Below, piece after piece: positions 24,293 to 33,743 of a DNA stretch of 64,000 bases. Within the stretch, counting starts at the first letter, position 1, and each line of letters starts with the position of its first letter. The stretch covers positions 1,924,501-1,988,500 of the forward strand of contig CP119314.1 of assembly GCA_029202385.1 (NCBI GenBank), read 5' to 3'. The stretch is from Candidatus Sphingomonas phytovorans (GTDB lineage Bacteria > Pseudomonadota > Alphaproteobacteria > Sphingomonadales > Sphingomonadaceae). The notes beneath the pieces are model-generated. The model was given only the letters and a program-made list of their open reading frames with translations. It was not told where the DNA came from and searched no databases. A program made the translations under genes and the position numbers.

Positions 24293-25048
24293 ATGCAAAA
24301 CCCCTTCGACCTGACCGGCAAGGTCGCCATCGTCACCGGTGCCAATACCGGCATTGGCCAGGCGATCGCGCTGGCGCTTGCCGCCGCCGGTGCCGATATC
24401 GCCGCCGTCGGCCGCACCCCGGCCGAGGACACCGTGACCCAGGCCCGCGCGCTCGGCCGCCGCGCGGAAATCGTCTCCGCCGACCTTTCCACCATCGAGC
24501 CGGTCCAGCGCGTCGTCGACGAGACGCTCGGGAAGCTCGGCGGCCTCGACATCCTGGTCAACAATGCCGGGATCATCCGCCGCGCCGATGCGGTCGACTT
24601 CACCGAGGAGGATTGGGATGCGGTGGTCGACACCAACCTGAAATCCGTGTTCTTCCTGTGCCAGGCGGCAGGTCGCCACATGATCGCGAAAGGCAATGGC
24701 AAGATCATCAACATCGCCTCGATGCTCACCTTCCAGGGCGGCATCCGCGTGCCCAGCTACACCGCCTCCAAGGCCGGCATCGGCGGACTGACCAGGCTGC
24801 TCGCCAACGAATGGGCGGGCAAGGGCGTCAACGTCAACGCGATCGCCCCGGGCTATATCGCCACCAACAATACCGCCGCGCTCCAGGCCGACGAGACGCG
24901 CAACCGATCGATCCTCGAACGCATCCCCGCAGGTCGCTGGGGCAACGCATCCGATCTCGGCGGCGCCGCCGTCTTTCTCGCATCCGCCGCCGCCGATTAT
25001 GTCCAGGGTCATATCCTCGCCGTCGATGGCGGATGGCTCGCTCGATGA
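24293..25048 (+). CDS. kduD: 2-deoxy-D-gluconate 3-dehydrogenase / DKII reductase
   Basis: A 251-aa short-chain dehydrogenase. The cofactor motif TGANTGIG is at residues 15-22, NNAG at 90-93, catalytic Ser143 and Y156-x3-K160 (YTASK). Closing sequence YVQGHILAVDGGWLAR is typical of KduD, which reduces 2,5-diketo-3-deoxygluconate to KDG with NADH. It directly follows kduI and precedes the KDG kinase gene, so the assignment is well supported. Confidence 0.95.
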   Translation: MQNPFDLTGKVAIVTGANTGIGQAIALALAAAGADIAAVGRTPAEDTVTQARALGRRAEIVSADLSTIEPVQRVVDETLGKLGGLDILVNNAGIIRRADAVDFTEEDWDAVVDTNLKSVFFLCQAAGRHMIAKGNGKIINIASMLTFQGGIRVPSYTASKAGIGGLTRLLANEWAGKGVNVNAIAPGYIATNNTAALQADETRNRSILERIPAGRWGNASDLGGAAVFLASAAADYVQGHILAVDGGWLAR

Positions 25049-25065
25049 ATCTCCCGATTTCCGTT

Positions 25066-25140
25066 CCGACCGACCTTGTCGAAGCCTGGTTCTTTCCTTC
25101 ACAGGAAGCACCGACCTTCGATCATGCGAAGGCGAACGGA
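25066..25140. repeat. Degenerate REP-like element
   Basis: TCCGTTCCGACCGACC...GGCGAACGGAG between kduD and the KDG kinase gene has CCGTTC/GAACGG ends and an internal partial dyad (GACCTTGTCGA...CGACCTTCGA). It resembles, weakly, the elements at 19.88, 45.98 and 47.32 kb. Confidence 0.4.
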
Positions 25141-25154
25141 GAAGCGGGAATCCC

Positions 25155-26162
25155 ATGAGCAAATTTGTCGCCTTCGGTGAAATCATGCTGCGCTTCTCGC
25201 CCCCGGGACGGGAATTGCTGCTCCAGACGCCAAAGCTCGACGTGTGGATCGCCGGCGCCGAAGCCAATGTGGCGAGCGGCCTTGCCCGCCTGGGCCATGA
25301 TGTCGGCATGGTCACAGCCGTGCCCGACAATGATCTCGGCCGCGCCGCCATCTCCGGCATGCGCGCCAATGGCGTCGACTGCTCGGGCGTGCGCTTCAGC
25401 GGCAATCGCATGGGGTTGTATTTCGTCACCAGCGGTGCCGGCATGCGCGCGACCGATGTGATCTATGATCGTGCTGGCTCCTCCTTCGCCGAAGCGCCGG
25501 CAAGCGCGTGGGACTGGGACCGGCTGCTGGCGGGGGCCGACCGTCTCCACCTTTCAGGCATCACCCCTGCCCTCGGTCCCGTTCCTGCCGAAGCCGCTAT
25601 CGCCGCTGCCGAGGCAGCGAGCGCGCGTGGCATAGCCGTCTCGTTCGACGGCAATTATCGCGCGCGGCTCTGGGAAAGCTGGGACAGCGACCCGCGCGGC
25701 GTGCTGACGAGGCTCGTTCAGCATGCCGACATCATGTTCGGCAACCACCGCGACGTCGCCCTGCTGCTCGGAAAGGATTTCGGCGGCGACGGCGAGGACC
25801 GCCGCCTCGCTTCGTCGGAAGCCGCTTTCGCCGCCTTTCCCAAGCTGAAGCTGATCGCCTCCACTGCGCGGCACGTCGAAGATGCCGACCGGCACCGCCT
25901 CTCGGCGCGGATCGATGGCCGCGGCGAGCATGCCCAGACCGAGGAGGTGCTGCTCGCGGGGATCGTCGACCGGATCGGCGCGGGCGATGCCTTTGCGGTC
26001 GGCGTGCTCCACGCGCTCCGCTCGGGCGGCGACATCGCCGAGGCAGCGCGCACCGGCCTTGCCCTCACAGCATTGAAACATTCGCTCCCGGGTGATGCAA
26101 GCCTGTTCCGCCAGGCCGATATCGACGCCTATCTCGCGGGCGGACTCGATGTACGCCGATGA
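25155..26162 (+). CDS. kdgK: 2-keto-3-deoxygluconate kinase (PfkB family)
   Basis: A 335-aa sugar kinase phosphorylating KDG to KDPG. N-terminus VAFGEIMLRFSPPG and AGAEANVASGLARLG are typical of KdgK. The second PfkB signature with the catalytic Asp is DRIGAGDAFAVGVL. The ATG at 25155 is preferred. It overlaps the next gene by 14 bp. KDPG aldolase (eda) is not in the window and must be elsewhere. Confidence 0.95.
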   Translation: MSKFVAFGEIMLRFSPPGRELLLQTPKLDVWIAGAEANVASGLARLGHDVGMVTAVPDNDLGRAAISGMRANGVDCSGVRFSGNRMGLYFVTSGAGMRATDVIYDRAGSSFAEAPASAWDWDRLLAGADRLHLSGITPALGPVPAEAAIAAAEAASARGIAVSFDGNYRARLWESWDSDPRGVLTRLVQHADIMFGNHRDVALLLGKDFGGDGEDRRLASSEAAFAAFPKLKLIASTARHVEDADRHRLSARIDGRGEHAQTEEVLLAGIVDRIGAGDAFAVGVLHALRSGGDIAEAARTGLALTALKHSLPGDASLFRQADIDAYLAGGLDVRR

Positions 26163-27711
26163 CGGAATCTCGCGACGTGGCCTGATCGGCGCCGGTGCGG
26201 CGCTGATCATCGCCGGTTCAGCGCAGGCAGCGCGATCCGGCAGCGTTCGGACATCGTCAGGCGTCTTCGCTGGATCGAACGAAGGCGGTGTCCTCGCGTT
26301 TCGCGGCATTCGCTACGGTACCGCCGAGCGCTTCCAGCCGCCCCGGCCGGTATCCCGCGCCGGCGAGACAATCCTTGCCCGGGCGTTCGGACCGGTGGCA
26401 CCGCAGAAGGACGATCGTTACGGCGCGCAGAGCGAGGATTGCCTGTTCCTCAACATCTGGACCGCCGAAGCCAATCCGGCCGCGAAGAAGCCGGTCATGC
26501 TCTACATCCATGGCGGCGCCTATTCGAACGGCAGCAGCACTGACGCGCTCAATGATGGACAGGCGCTGGCGGCACGGGGCGATGTGGTGGTCGTCACCGT
26601 CAACCATCGGCTCAATGCGTTCGGCTATCTTTATCTGGCGCGGCTCGATCCGCGGTTCCCCGACAGTGGCAACAACGGCCAACTCGACCTGATCCTTGCC
26701 CTCAAATGGGTGCGCGACAATATCGGCGCATTCGGCGGTGATCCGTCTCGCGTGATGGTGTTCGGCCAGTCGGGCGGCGGTGCCAAGATCGCGACGATGA
26801 TGGGCATGCCTGCCGCCAGGGGCCTGTTCCACCGTGCCGCGACAATGAGTGGCCAGCAGGTGACCGCCTCGGGCCCGCTCAACGCCACCCGCCGCGCGCG
26901 GGCCTATCTGGCCACGCTCGGCGCCAGCGAAAAGGACCTGTCAGCCCTGCTGACCATGCCGACCGAAAAGCTGGTCGCCGCGCTCGACACGATCGATCCG
27001 ATCCTTGGCGGTAGCGTGTATTTCGGACCGGTGCTTGACATGAAATGGCTGGTCCGCCACCCTTTTTGGCCGGACGCCAACCCGCAATCCAACGCGATCC
27101 CGATGATCCTCGGCAATACGCATGACGAGACCCGCGCCTTCATATCGCCGGATTCGCCGCGGGTGCAGAGCTTTACCTGGGACAATCTCGCGGAGCACAT
27201 CGCGCCGGAACTGCGCATCGATGCACTACCGGAATGGGTGGTCGCCGAATATCGAGGCCGTTTTCCCGAATGGTCGCCAGCCGATATCTTCTACCAGGCG
27301 ACCACCGCCGGCCGAAGCTGGCGCGGCCAGGTGATCGAGGCAGAGGCAAGGGCCCAGGCAAAGACCAATGCATGGGTCTATCAGCTCGATTTCACCTCGC
27401 GCACCGATCCCCGGCGCGGGGCCTATCATTCGCTCGATATCGCGCTGGTTTTTGGCACGCTCGGCGCGAAGGGATCGCAGACCGGCATCGCCGCCGACGC
27501 GCGAGCAGCCTCGGCCGCGCTGCAGGAAAGCTTCGTCGCCTTCGCCAGAACCGGCGATCCGAACCATGTCGGGCTACCCGAATGGCCGGTTTACGATCTG
27601 ATCCATCGTCCGACGATGATCTTCGACGCGCGCAGCCAGATCGAGAACGATCCGCGCAAGTGGCAGCGAGAATTGTTCGCCCGGATTCCCTACATCCAGC
27701 CCGGAAGCTGA
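26149..27711 (+). CDS. Type B carboxylesterase, exported
   Basis: A 520-aa alpha/beta hydrolase. An RR-containing signal (SRRGLIGAGAALIIAGSAQA) suggests Tat export. The type B signature EDCLFLNIW is at residues 96-104, the oxyanion loop HGGAYSNG at 121-128 and the nucleophile elbow FGQSGGG with Ser208. The start overlaps the end of kdgK, so it belongs to the kdu operon. In this context it may remove acyl or methyl esters from uronic-acid polysaccharides; that substrate is inferred only from neighbours. Confidence 0.88.
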   Translation: MYADDGISRRGLIGAGAALIIAGSAQAARSGSVRTSSGVFAGSNEGGVLAFRGIRYGTAERFQPPRPVSRAGETILARAFGPVAPQKDDRYGAQSEDCLFLNIWTAEANPAAKKPVMLYIHGGAYSNGSSTDALNDGQALAARGDVVVVTVNHRLNAFGYLYLARLDPRFPDSGNNGQLDLILALKWVRDNIGAFGGDPSRVMVFGQSGGGAKIATMMGMPAARGLFHRAATMSGQQVTASGPLNATRRARAYLATLGASEKDLSALLTMPTEKLVAALDTIDPILGGSVYFGPVLDMKWLVRHPFWPDANPQSNAIPMILGNTHDETRAFISPDSPRVQSFTWDNLAEHIAPELRIDALPEWVVAEYRGRFPEWSPADIFYQATTAGRSWRGQVIEAEARAQAKTNAWVYQLDFTSRTDPRRGAYHSLDIALVFGTLGAKGSQTGIAADARAASAALQESFVAFARTGDPNHVGLPEWPVYDLIHRPTMIFDARSQIENDPRKWQRELFARIPYIQPGS

Positions 27712-27791
27712 GCGCCCACCTCGCTATTGCGCACGATCCATCGACAGCGCCGCCTTCAAAAAGACCGGCAAGGATCATTGTCCATAGGCAT

Positions 27792-27805
27792 TGACACCGG
27801 TTACC
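27792..27805. promoter_or_regulatory. LacI-type operator, site 3 (TBDR promoter)
   Basis: TGACACCGGTTACC, identical to site 2, lies in the 280-bp gap between the carboxylesterase and the TBDR gene, about 190 bp upstream of the TBDR start. Confidence 0.8.
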
Positions 27806-27991
27806 AAAGGCGACAAGTTGCAGCTGAGGAAGATCAGCCGAGATTGGTCACCGTAGGAGAGGGCGAATCGCTGGCCGCGTCATGGCCTCCCTCTTCAAAT
27901 GTATCGACGGCCTTGATGGGCGGCTTGGTCGCCCTGTTCGGCCACCGGTGTCAGCAACGTCGCAAAGCGGCGCAGGAAGGGGTGTGGGGAA

Positions 27992-30970
27992 ATGGGGAAT
28001 TCAGCTCGAGCCTCGCGGGGCGCAATCTCTCGGAAAGCCGCGAGCGCATCCGTCGGGGCGCTGGCGATCGGCCTGTTGATGCCGGCGATCGCGACGGCGG
28101 CCGAGATCAAGCCAGCGGAGACGCCAACCGCCCCAGCCCCTGTCCAACCGTCCGTCGACGCGCAGGAAAGCAGGGCTCCCGGTGCGCCCGTGGAGGAACA
28201 GGTCCCGGCCGACGAGCAGGATATCGTCGTCACCGGTTTCCGGCGCTCGCTCGAACAGGCTTTGACCATGAAGCGCGATTCCGTTTCAGCCGTCGATGCC
28301 ATCGTCGCGGAGGATATCGCGAAGTTCCCCGACCAGAATCTAGCCGAATCGCTGCAGCGTATCCCGGGCATCACTATCCAGCGCGATGGCGGCGAAGGCC
28401 GCGCTATCACCGTTCGCGGCCTCGGCGCCCAGTTCACCCGCGTTCGGGTCAACGGCATGGAAACGGTCGCGACGTCGACCGACGGCGCCAGCGCCAACCG
28501 CGACCGCGCCTTCGATTTCAATGTCTTCGCCTCCGAGTTGTTCAGTTCGATCGTCGTCCACAAGACGGCCGAGGCATCGCTCGACGAAGGCTCGCTCGGC
28601 GCGGTGGTCGATCTGAACACGGGGAATCCGCTTGGCGGCAAGGCCGGTTTCACCGGTGCCCTCTCGGCCCAGGCATCGTACAACGATCTCAGCAAGAAGG
28701 TCGGCCCGCGCGTCGCGGGACTGCTGTCGTGGCGGAACGACGCCGGGACCTTCGGCGCGTCGGTTTCAGCCGCCTATTCGAAGATCAACACGCTCGAGCT
28801 CGGTAACAATTCGGTCCGCTGGGCGCAGGCGCGCTTCGACTCCGTCGACGGAACGCCCTGCTTCTACAATACGGCCACAGGTGCCCCAAACGTCCCGACG
28901 ACACCCCGCGCCAACACGGGTGGCACCTATTTCCAGAATGCCGCCTGCGACAAGGCGGCGCTTGCCTTCCATCCGCGTATCCCACGCTATGGCGTGATCG
29001 ATCATCGGCGCGAACGGCTCGGCATCACCGCCAGCATCCAGTTCGCGCCGACGGATTCCACCAAGGTTTCGATCGACGGCCTCTATTCGCGTTTCAAGGA
29101 AGAGCGTGAGGAGAAATGGGCCGAGGTCCTGCTGCGCAGCAACGAGCGCTCGATCGATGTGCTGAACCCAGTCTATGACAGCAACAACAACCTGATCGCG
29201 GCGACCTTGAACGATGCCTGGGTCCGCACCGAGCATTATCTGCGCAAGTCGCAGACCGAATTCTACCAGCTTGGCGGCACCTGGGATCAGGACGTGACCG
29301 ACAGCTTACGGTTCACCCTGCTCGGCGGATTCTCGAAATCCAGCGCTGATATCCCCGTGGAGACGACCTTCGTCTATGATGATCGCGACGCCGCCGGCTA
29401 CAAATACGACTATCGCAACGCGGCCAGCCCGACGCTGACCTTCGGCACGAGCGTGACCGACCCGGCGAACTTCCAGCTCGCCGAAATTCGCGATCGTCCG
29501 TCAAACACCACCAACAAGTTCCGCACTGCCCAACTCCGCACCGAATGGGATGTCGTCGACGGCTTCAAGCTCAAGGCCGGCGCGGTGTATCGCCGCTTCA
29601 GCTTCAATACGGTCGGCTTCCTGCGCGACACTGCGGTGTGCGGCAATGGTGGCAAGGATCTTGTGCTGGGCACGATCGACTGCTCGGCGAGCACCGTGTT
29701 CGGCCCCTCGGCCATCTACGGCTTTCAGGCAACGCCGGCCATGTCCGACACCATCAATCTGGGCAATGCCGGCCAGCCGACCGGCACGACCACTCAGTGG
29801 CTTGTCCCGAACATCGATGCTGCGGCGGCGCTTACCAAACTCTACAGCCGCACTCCGCTGGTCGACGCCGGCAATACCCGCAGCGTGACCGAGACGGTCA
29901 AGGGCGGCTATTTCCAGGTCGATGTAAAGGGCGATCTCTTCGGCCTTCGTTACGCGGCCAATGCCGGCGTTCGCTATGCCCATACGGACCAGTCGTCGAC
30001 CGGACTGAACAGCGGCACGGCGGTGTCAGTCACGCGCGACTATGATGATTGGCTTCCGTCGCTGAACGTCGCCCTGTTTCCGATAGAGAATGTCGTGGTG
30101 CGCGGCGCGATTTCGCGGGTCATCACGCGGCCGACCCTGGGCAATCTGACGCCCGGCGGTTCGGTGGACGGCTTCAACTATCGCATCACTTTCGGCAACC
30201 CACTCCTCAATCCGTTCCGGGCCACCGCATACGACCTTGCGCTCGAATGGTATTTCGCGCCGCAGTCGATCGCCTCGGTCGCGGTGTTCAAGAAGAACGT
30301 GGAAAGCTTCCCGGTCGCCCAAACCTATAGCGGCACCTTCGCCTCGACCGGCCTGCCGAAGTCAGTGCTCCCGACCAGCTCGCCGGCCTATATCAACTTC
30401 GATCCCAACCAGATCTACACGATCACCGGCAACGTGAACGGGACGGGCGCAAGCCTGAAGGGCATCGAGCTGTCGATCCAGGCCCCCTTCAAGTTCCTGC
30501 CCGGCTTCCTGTCGAACTTGGGCGGCATCGCCAACGCAACCTTCATCGATTCAAGCGCATCCTATACGTTGGCCGGCCCGACGACGGTGGTGAAAACCTC
30601 GACCGGCGCGTTCGGGCCAAACGTCGCGACTACACGCACGTCGACCCTGTACGGCCTTTCGAAGACGGCGATCAACGGCACGCTCTATTATGAAGACAAG
30701 AAGTTCAGCGCCCGAGGCTCGATCAGTTATCGCGGTCCCTATGTCGACCAGGGCAGCGCCAATGGCAACCTGTTCGAAGGCTATGGCTCGACGATCAACA
30801 TTGATGCCTCGGTGCGCTATCGCTTCACCGAATGGCTCGAAATGTCAGTCGAGGGCGTGAACCTGACTGACGAATATCGCTATCGTTACAACGACATCGA
30901 CGCAAACCGGAGTTACGAGAACAATCATTTCGGGCGCACGATCCTGGTTGGCGCACGCGTGAAGATGTAA
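27992..30970 (+). CDS. TonB-dependent receptor, oligosaccharide type
   Basis: A 992-aa outer-membrane receptor. A signal peptide (to about residue 36) and a linker precede the plug, which starts DIVVTGFRRSLEQAL and contains DAIVAEDIAKFPDQNLAESL, a hallmark of the large proteobacterial carbohydrate-type TBDR subfamily. The 22-strand barrel ends GRTILVGARVKM. With an upstream LacI-type operator and kdu genes next to it, it probably imports oligogalacturonides or related uronic-acid oligosaccharides. Confidence 0.93.
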   Translation: MGNSARASRGAISRKAASASVGALAIGLLMPAIATAAEIKPAETPTAPAPVQPSVDAQESRAPGAPVEEQVPADEQDIVVTGFRRSLEQALTMKRDSVSAVDAIVAEDIAKFPDQNLAESLQRIPGITIQRDGGEGRAITVRGLGAQFTRVRVNGMETVATSTDGASANRDRAFDFNVFASELFSSIVVHKTAEASLDEGSLGAVVDLNTGNPLGGKAGFTGALSAQASYNDLSKKVGPRVAGLLSWRNDAGTFGASVSAAYSKINTLELGNNSVRWAQARFDSVDGTPCFYNTATGAPNVPTTPRANTGGTYFQNAACDKAALAFHPRIPRYGVIDHRRERLGITASIQFAPTDSTKVSIDGLYSRFKEEREEKWAEVLLRSNERSIDVLNPVYDSNNNLIAATLNDAWVRTEHYLRKSQTEFYQLGGTWDQDVTDSLRFTLLGGFSKSSADIPVETTFVYDDRDAAGYKYDYRNAASPTLTFGTSVTDPANFQLAEIRDRPSNTTNKFRTAQLRTEWDVVDGFKLKAGAVYRRFSFNTVGFLRDTAVCGNGGKDLVLGTIDCSASTVFGPSAIYGFQATPAMSDTINLGNAGQPTGTTTQWLVPNIDAAAALTKLYSRTPLVDAGNTRSVTETVKGGYFQVDVKGDLFGLRYAANAGVRYAHTDQSSTGLNSGTAVSVTRDYDDWLPSLNVALFPIENVVVRGAISRVITRPTLGNLTPGGSVDGFNYRITFGNPLLNPFRATAYDLALEWYFAPQSIASVAVFKKNVESFPVAQTYSGTFASTGLPKSVLPTSSPAYINFDPNQIYTITGNVNGTGASLKGIELSIQAPFKFLPGFLSNLGGIANATFIDSSASYTLAGPTTVVKTSTGAFGPNVATTRTSTLYGLSKTAINGTLYYEDKKFSARGSISYRGPYVDQGSANGNLFEGYGSTINIDASVRYRFTEWLEMSVEGVNLTDEYRYRYNDIDANRSYENNHFGRTILVGARVKM

Positions 30971-31047
30971 GTCCGTCCCCCCCCTTGGACTATCCTGACG
31001 GACGCGCGCTCACCTGGCGGCGTCCGTTTCTTTTTTCCGGAGGTTCC

Positions 31048-32043
31048 ATGTTCGATCGCCGCGACCTGATCCTTGGAACTCTGGCGGCAAGCGTTGCGAC
31101 GAGCGCATGGCCGCAGACTCCACCTCCGGCCAAAGCCGGCGAAGCGCCAGTGCCCGGCCTTCCCGATCCGGTGGAGACAATCGATCTCTGGCCTGAAGGC
31201 GCGCCGGGCATGCCGGCCGTCCCGCCAGTCGAGACGGTCGATCAACGCGGCACCGACCCCGACCTGCCCGATCGAGCGGTGCGGGGCATCACCCGCCCGC
31301 GCCTTGTCGTATTCCGGCCCCGTATCCCCAATGGCGCCGCCGTTCTCGCGATGCCCGGTGGCGGTTATCTGCGCATTGTCATCGACAAGGAAGGCTATGA
31401 GATCGCCCAGTGGCTCAGCGCCCGCGGCTACACGGTGTTCGTGTTGTTCTACCGCCTGCCGGGCGACGGCTGGCGGGCCGGATCGGATGTCGCCCTGTCG
31501 GACGCACAGCGCGCGATGCGGCTGATCCGCTACCGCGCGCGAGATTTCGCGATCGACCCCGACCGCGTGGCGGCAATGGGTTTTTCCGCCGGCGGTCATC
31601 TCTGCGGCGATCTCGCCACCCGGTTTGCGGCGAAGACCTACAATCCGGTCGATGGCGCCGACAAGCTCAGCGCACGCCCGTTCGTCGCTGCACCAATCTA
31701 TGCGGTACAGTCGATGACCTTGCCGGTGGCCCATGCCGGCTCGCGCGAGCAACTGATCGGCAAGGATGCCGGCCCCGCACTGGAACGGGCGCACACCCCC
31801 GCCGGCAACGTCACGAAGCAGACCCCGCCCTGTTTCCTCCTCCATGCCGAGGACGACGCGACCGTGCCGGTCGAGAACAGCCTGTTGTTCCGCGCGGCGC
31901 TGAAGGCGCAGGGCATCACGGTCGAGACTCACCTGTTCACCAATGGCGGCCACGGTTTCGGCCTGCGCAGGACGATCGGCAAACCGGTCGAGGCATGGCC
32001 CAACCTGTTCATCGAATGGGCGAAGACCCAAGGCCTTGCCTGA
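31048..32043 (+). CDS. Exported alpha/beta hydrolase (acetylesterase-like)
   Basis: A 331-aa esterase with an N-terminal export signal (FDRRDLILGTLAASVATSAW). The oxyanion segment AVLAMPGGGYLRIV, nucleophile MGFSAGGHLCG and the acid/base pair (HAEDDATVP, GGHGFGL) give a complete triad. This arrangement is found in xylan/pectin acetylesterases of the BD-FAE or AXE type. The ATG at 31048 follows CCGGAGG. It follows the TBDR gene by 77 bp and probably deacetylates the imported or surface-bound polysaccharide. Confidence 0.87.
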   Translation: MFDRRDLILGTLAASVATSAWPQTPPPAKAGEAPVPGLPDPVETIDLWPEGAPGMPAVPPVETVDQRGTDPDLPDRAVRGITRPRLVVFRPRIPNGAAVLAMPGGGYLRIVIDKEGYEIAQWLSARGYTVFVLFYRLPGDGWRAGSDVALSDAQRAMRLIRYRARDFAIDPDRVAAMGFSAGGHLCGDLATRFAAKTYNPVDGADKLSARPFVAAPIYAVQSMTLPVAHAGSREQLIGKDAGPALERAHTPAGNVTKQTPPCFLLHAEDDATVPVENSLLFRAALKAQGITVETHLFTNGGHGFGLRRTIGKPVEAWPNLFIEWAKTQGLA

Positions 32044-32049
32044 TCGAGG

Positions 32050-33666
32050 CTATAGTGCTCGGTAGGTGAAATTGGAGAACCGCGCCTCTCCGGCTCCAGC
32101 CGAATAGAGCCCGGGCCGCAGCATCAGGAAACCGCCACGGACATTATGGTGGTATCCCGAGACCTCCATCCCGCGATCGAAGCGAACCCAGGTCAGTCCG
32201 CCATCCCCGCTGGTATGTATCGCGACGATATGGCGCTTGTTGGCGATCCGCATCCGCATCTTCCGCCCATGCGGATTGGCGGGTCTGCCGCGCTCGATGC
32301 CATATTGGTGCGTGACGAAGCGATCCTGGTCGAACCCGAGCCCACAATAGAGCTTCTCGTCATAGAACAGTACGAGCCCTGCCGTACCACCCGGCGCGAT
32401 CTCGATATCGCATTCGACCTGATAGCCAAGATCGCCGGCGATCAGCAGCAGCGGCGATGAATCGACCGGCGCGGCACCACTCGCGGTGAGGATCAGGACA
32501 CCCTTCTCGACGCGGGCCCGCGCGCCTTCCCGCAGGCCCGGCTTGAAGAAATTCCATTTGCTGCCGAGCGCCAACGTCTTGAAATCATCGGATAGTGGCT
32601 GGCCATGGGGCAGCGCCTCACCACCCTTGGGTTTCGCAATCGGCGACGAAAGATCACCGCCCTTCATCCGGAACCAGCCATCGGCGGTCCATTCGATCGG
32701 GTCGAGCAGCGCCTGACGACCAAGTGTCCAGAACCCGTTTTCGAACCCGTGATAGACCGACCACCAACTGCCGTCCGGCGCCTCGACCAGCGAGGCATGG
32801 CCGCGCGACCACCATTTCTCGTCATTGTCGACGGTGCGGACCAGGGGGTTGTGTGGGCAATTCTCCCATGGACCGTGAAGGGACCGGGATCGGGCCGCGA
32901 TCACCATATGCCCGGTGGGCGGCCCGGCGGTGCCGCCCACAGCAGTGATCATGTAAAACCAGCCGCCGTGCCGGACCAGCTTCGGTCCTTCTGGCGAAAA
33001 TCCCTCCACATCCCAATCGTCGGGATAATGCCAGGGATCATAGACATGCTCGACCTCGCCGACCGTGGACAGTCCATCCTCGCTCAGCCGGATGCGGTCG
33101 CCGCCCGACAGGAACAGCCAGCGCGATCCGTCTTCCCCAACGATATGGCACGGATCGATATGACGGTGCAGGCCCAGATCGACCGGCTCGCTCCAGGGGC
33201 CGTCGATATGATCGGCCCAGATCACCCAGATCGAATTGGGCGATGCCTTGGTCGGGATATAGATGAAATAGCGCCCGCCATGCTTCTCCAGCGAGACAGC
33301 CCAGACCGACCCTATGTTCCTGGTCAGCGCAGCGCCACGCGGCTGCCAGTTCACGAGATCGCGGGAATGCCAGATCGGAATCCCCGGATAGGAATCGAAG
33401 CTGGAGAAGGTCATGTAATAGTCGCTGCCGTCCTTCAGGATCGCCGGATCCGGATGGTCGCCCGCCAGCAGCGGATTGAGGAAGCGCCCATCGCCCAGAT
33501 CCGCGATACGCTGATTGTCATGGCCGCGGCGCCAATCGGGTATGGCAGGCGTTCGCGCGACCGCCGCCAGCGTCTCGCCGGAACCGACCAGCGCCGCCGC
33601 GGTGCCGACAAGCGCCGTGCCGAACATATCGCGCCGATTGATCATGCCGTTACCATTGTCCGCCAT
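32050..33666 (-). CDS. Glycoside hydrolase family 43-type enzyme, exported
   Basis: A 538-aa protein with a Tat-like signal (INRRDMFGTALVGTAAALVG). The five-bladed propeller begins FLNPLLAGDHPDPAILKDGS, with the catalytic Asp typical of GH43 in GDHPDP. The general acid region is DVEGFSPEGPKLVRHGGWFY, and GHASLVEAPDGSWWSVYHG closes the catalytic domain. A C-terminal beta-sandwich of about 190 residues follows (DDFKTLALGSKWNFF...), as in beta-xylosidase/arabinofuranosidase subfamilies. Likely acts on xylan or pectic side chains. Confidence 0.92.
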   Translation of the reverse strand: MADNGNGMINRRDMFGTALVGTAAALVGSGETLAAVARTPAIPDWRRGHDNQRIADLGDGRFLNPLLAGDHPDPAILKDGSDYYMTFSSFDSYPGIPIWHSRDLVNWQPRGAALTRNIGSVWAVSLEKHGGRYFIYIPTKASPNSIWVIWADHIDGPWSEPVDLGLHRHIDPCHIVGEDGSRWLFLSGGDRIRLSEDGLSTVGEVEHVYDPWHYPDDWDVEGFSPEGPKLVRHGGWFYMITAVGGTAGPPTGHMVIAARSRSLHGPWENCPHNPLVRTVDNDEKWWSRGHASLVEAPDGSWWSVYHGFENGFWTLGRQALLDPIEWTADGWFRMKGGDLSSPIAKPKGGEALPHGQPLSDDFKTLALGSKWNFFKPGLREGARARVEKGVLILTASGAAPVDSSPLLLIAGDLGYQVECDIEIAPGGTAGLVLFYDEKLYCGLGFDQDRFVTHQYGIERGRPANPHGRKMRMRIANKRHIVAIHTSGDGGLTWVRFDRGMEVSGYHHNVRGGFLMLRPGLYSAGAGEARFSNFTYRAL

Positions 33667-33743
33667 CAGCCGGCTCCTGCCTTGAAATCAGCGCCCGCGG
33701 CGCGGTTAGGTCTCCGCGCCACGCCCTGCTATTCCCACCGATA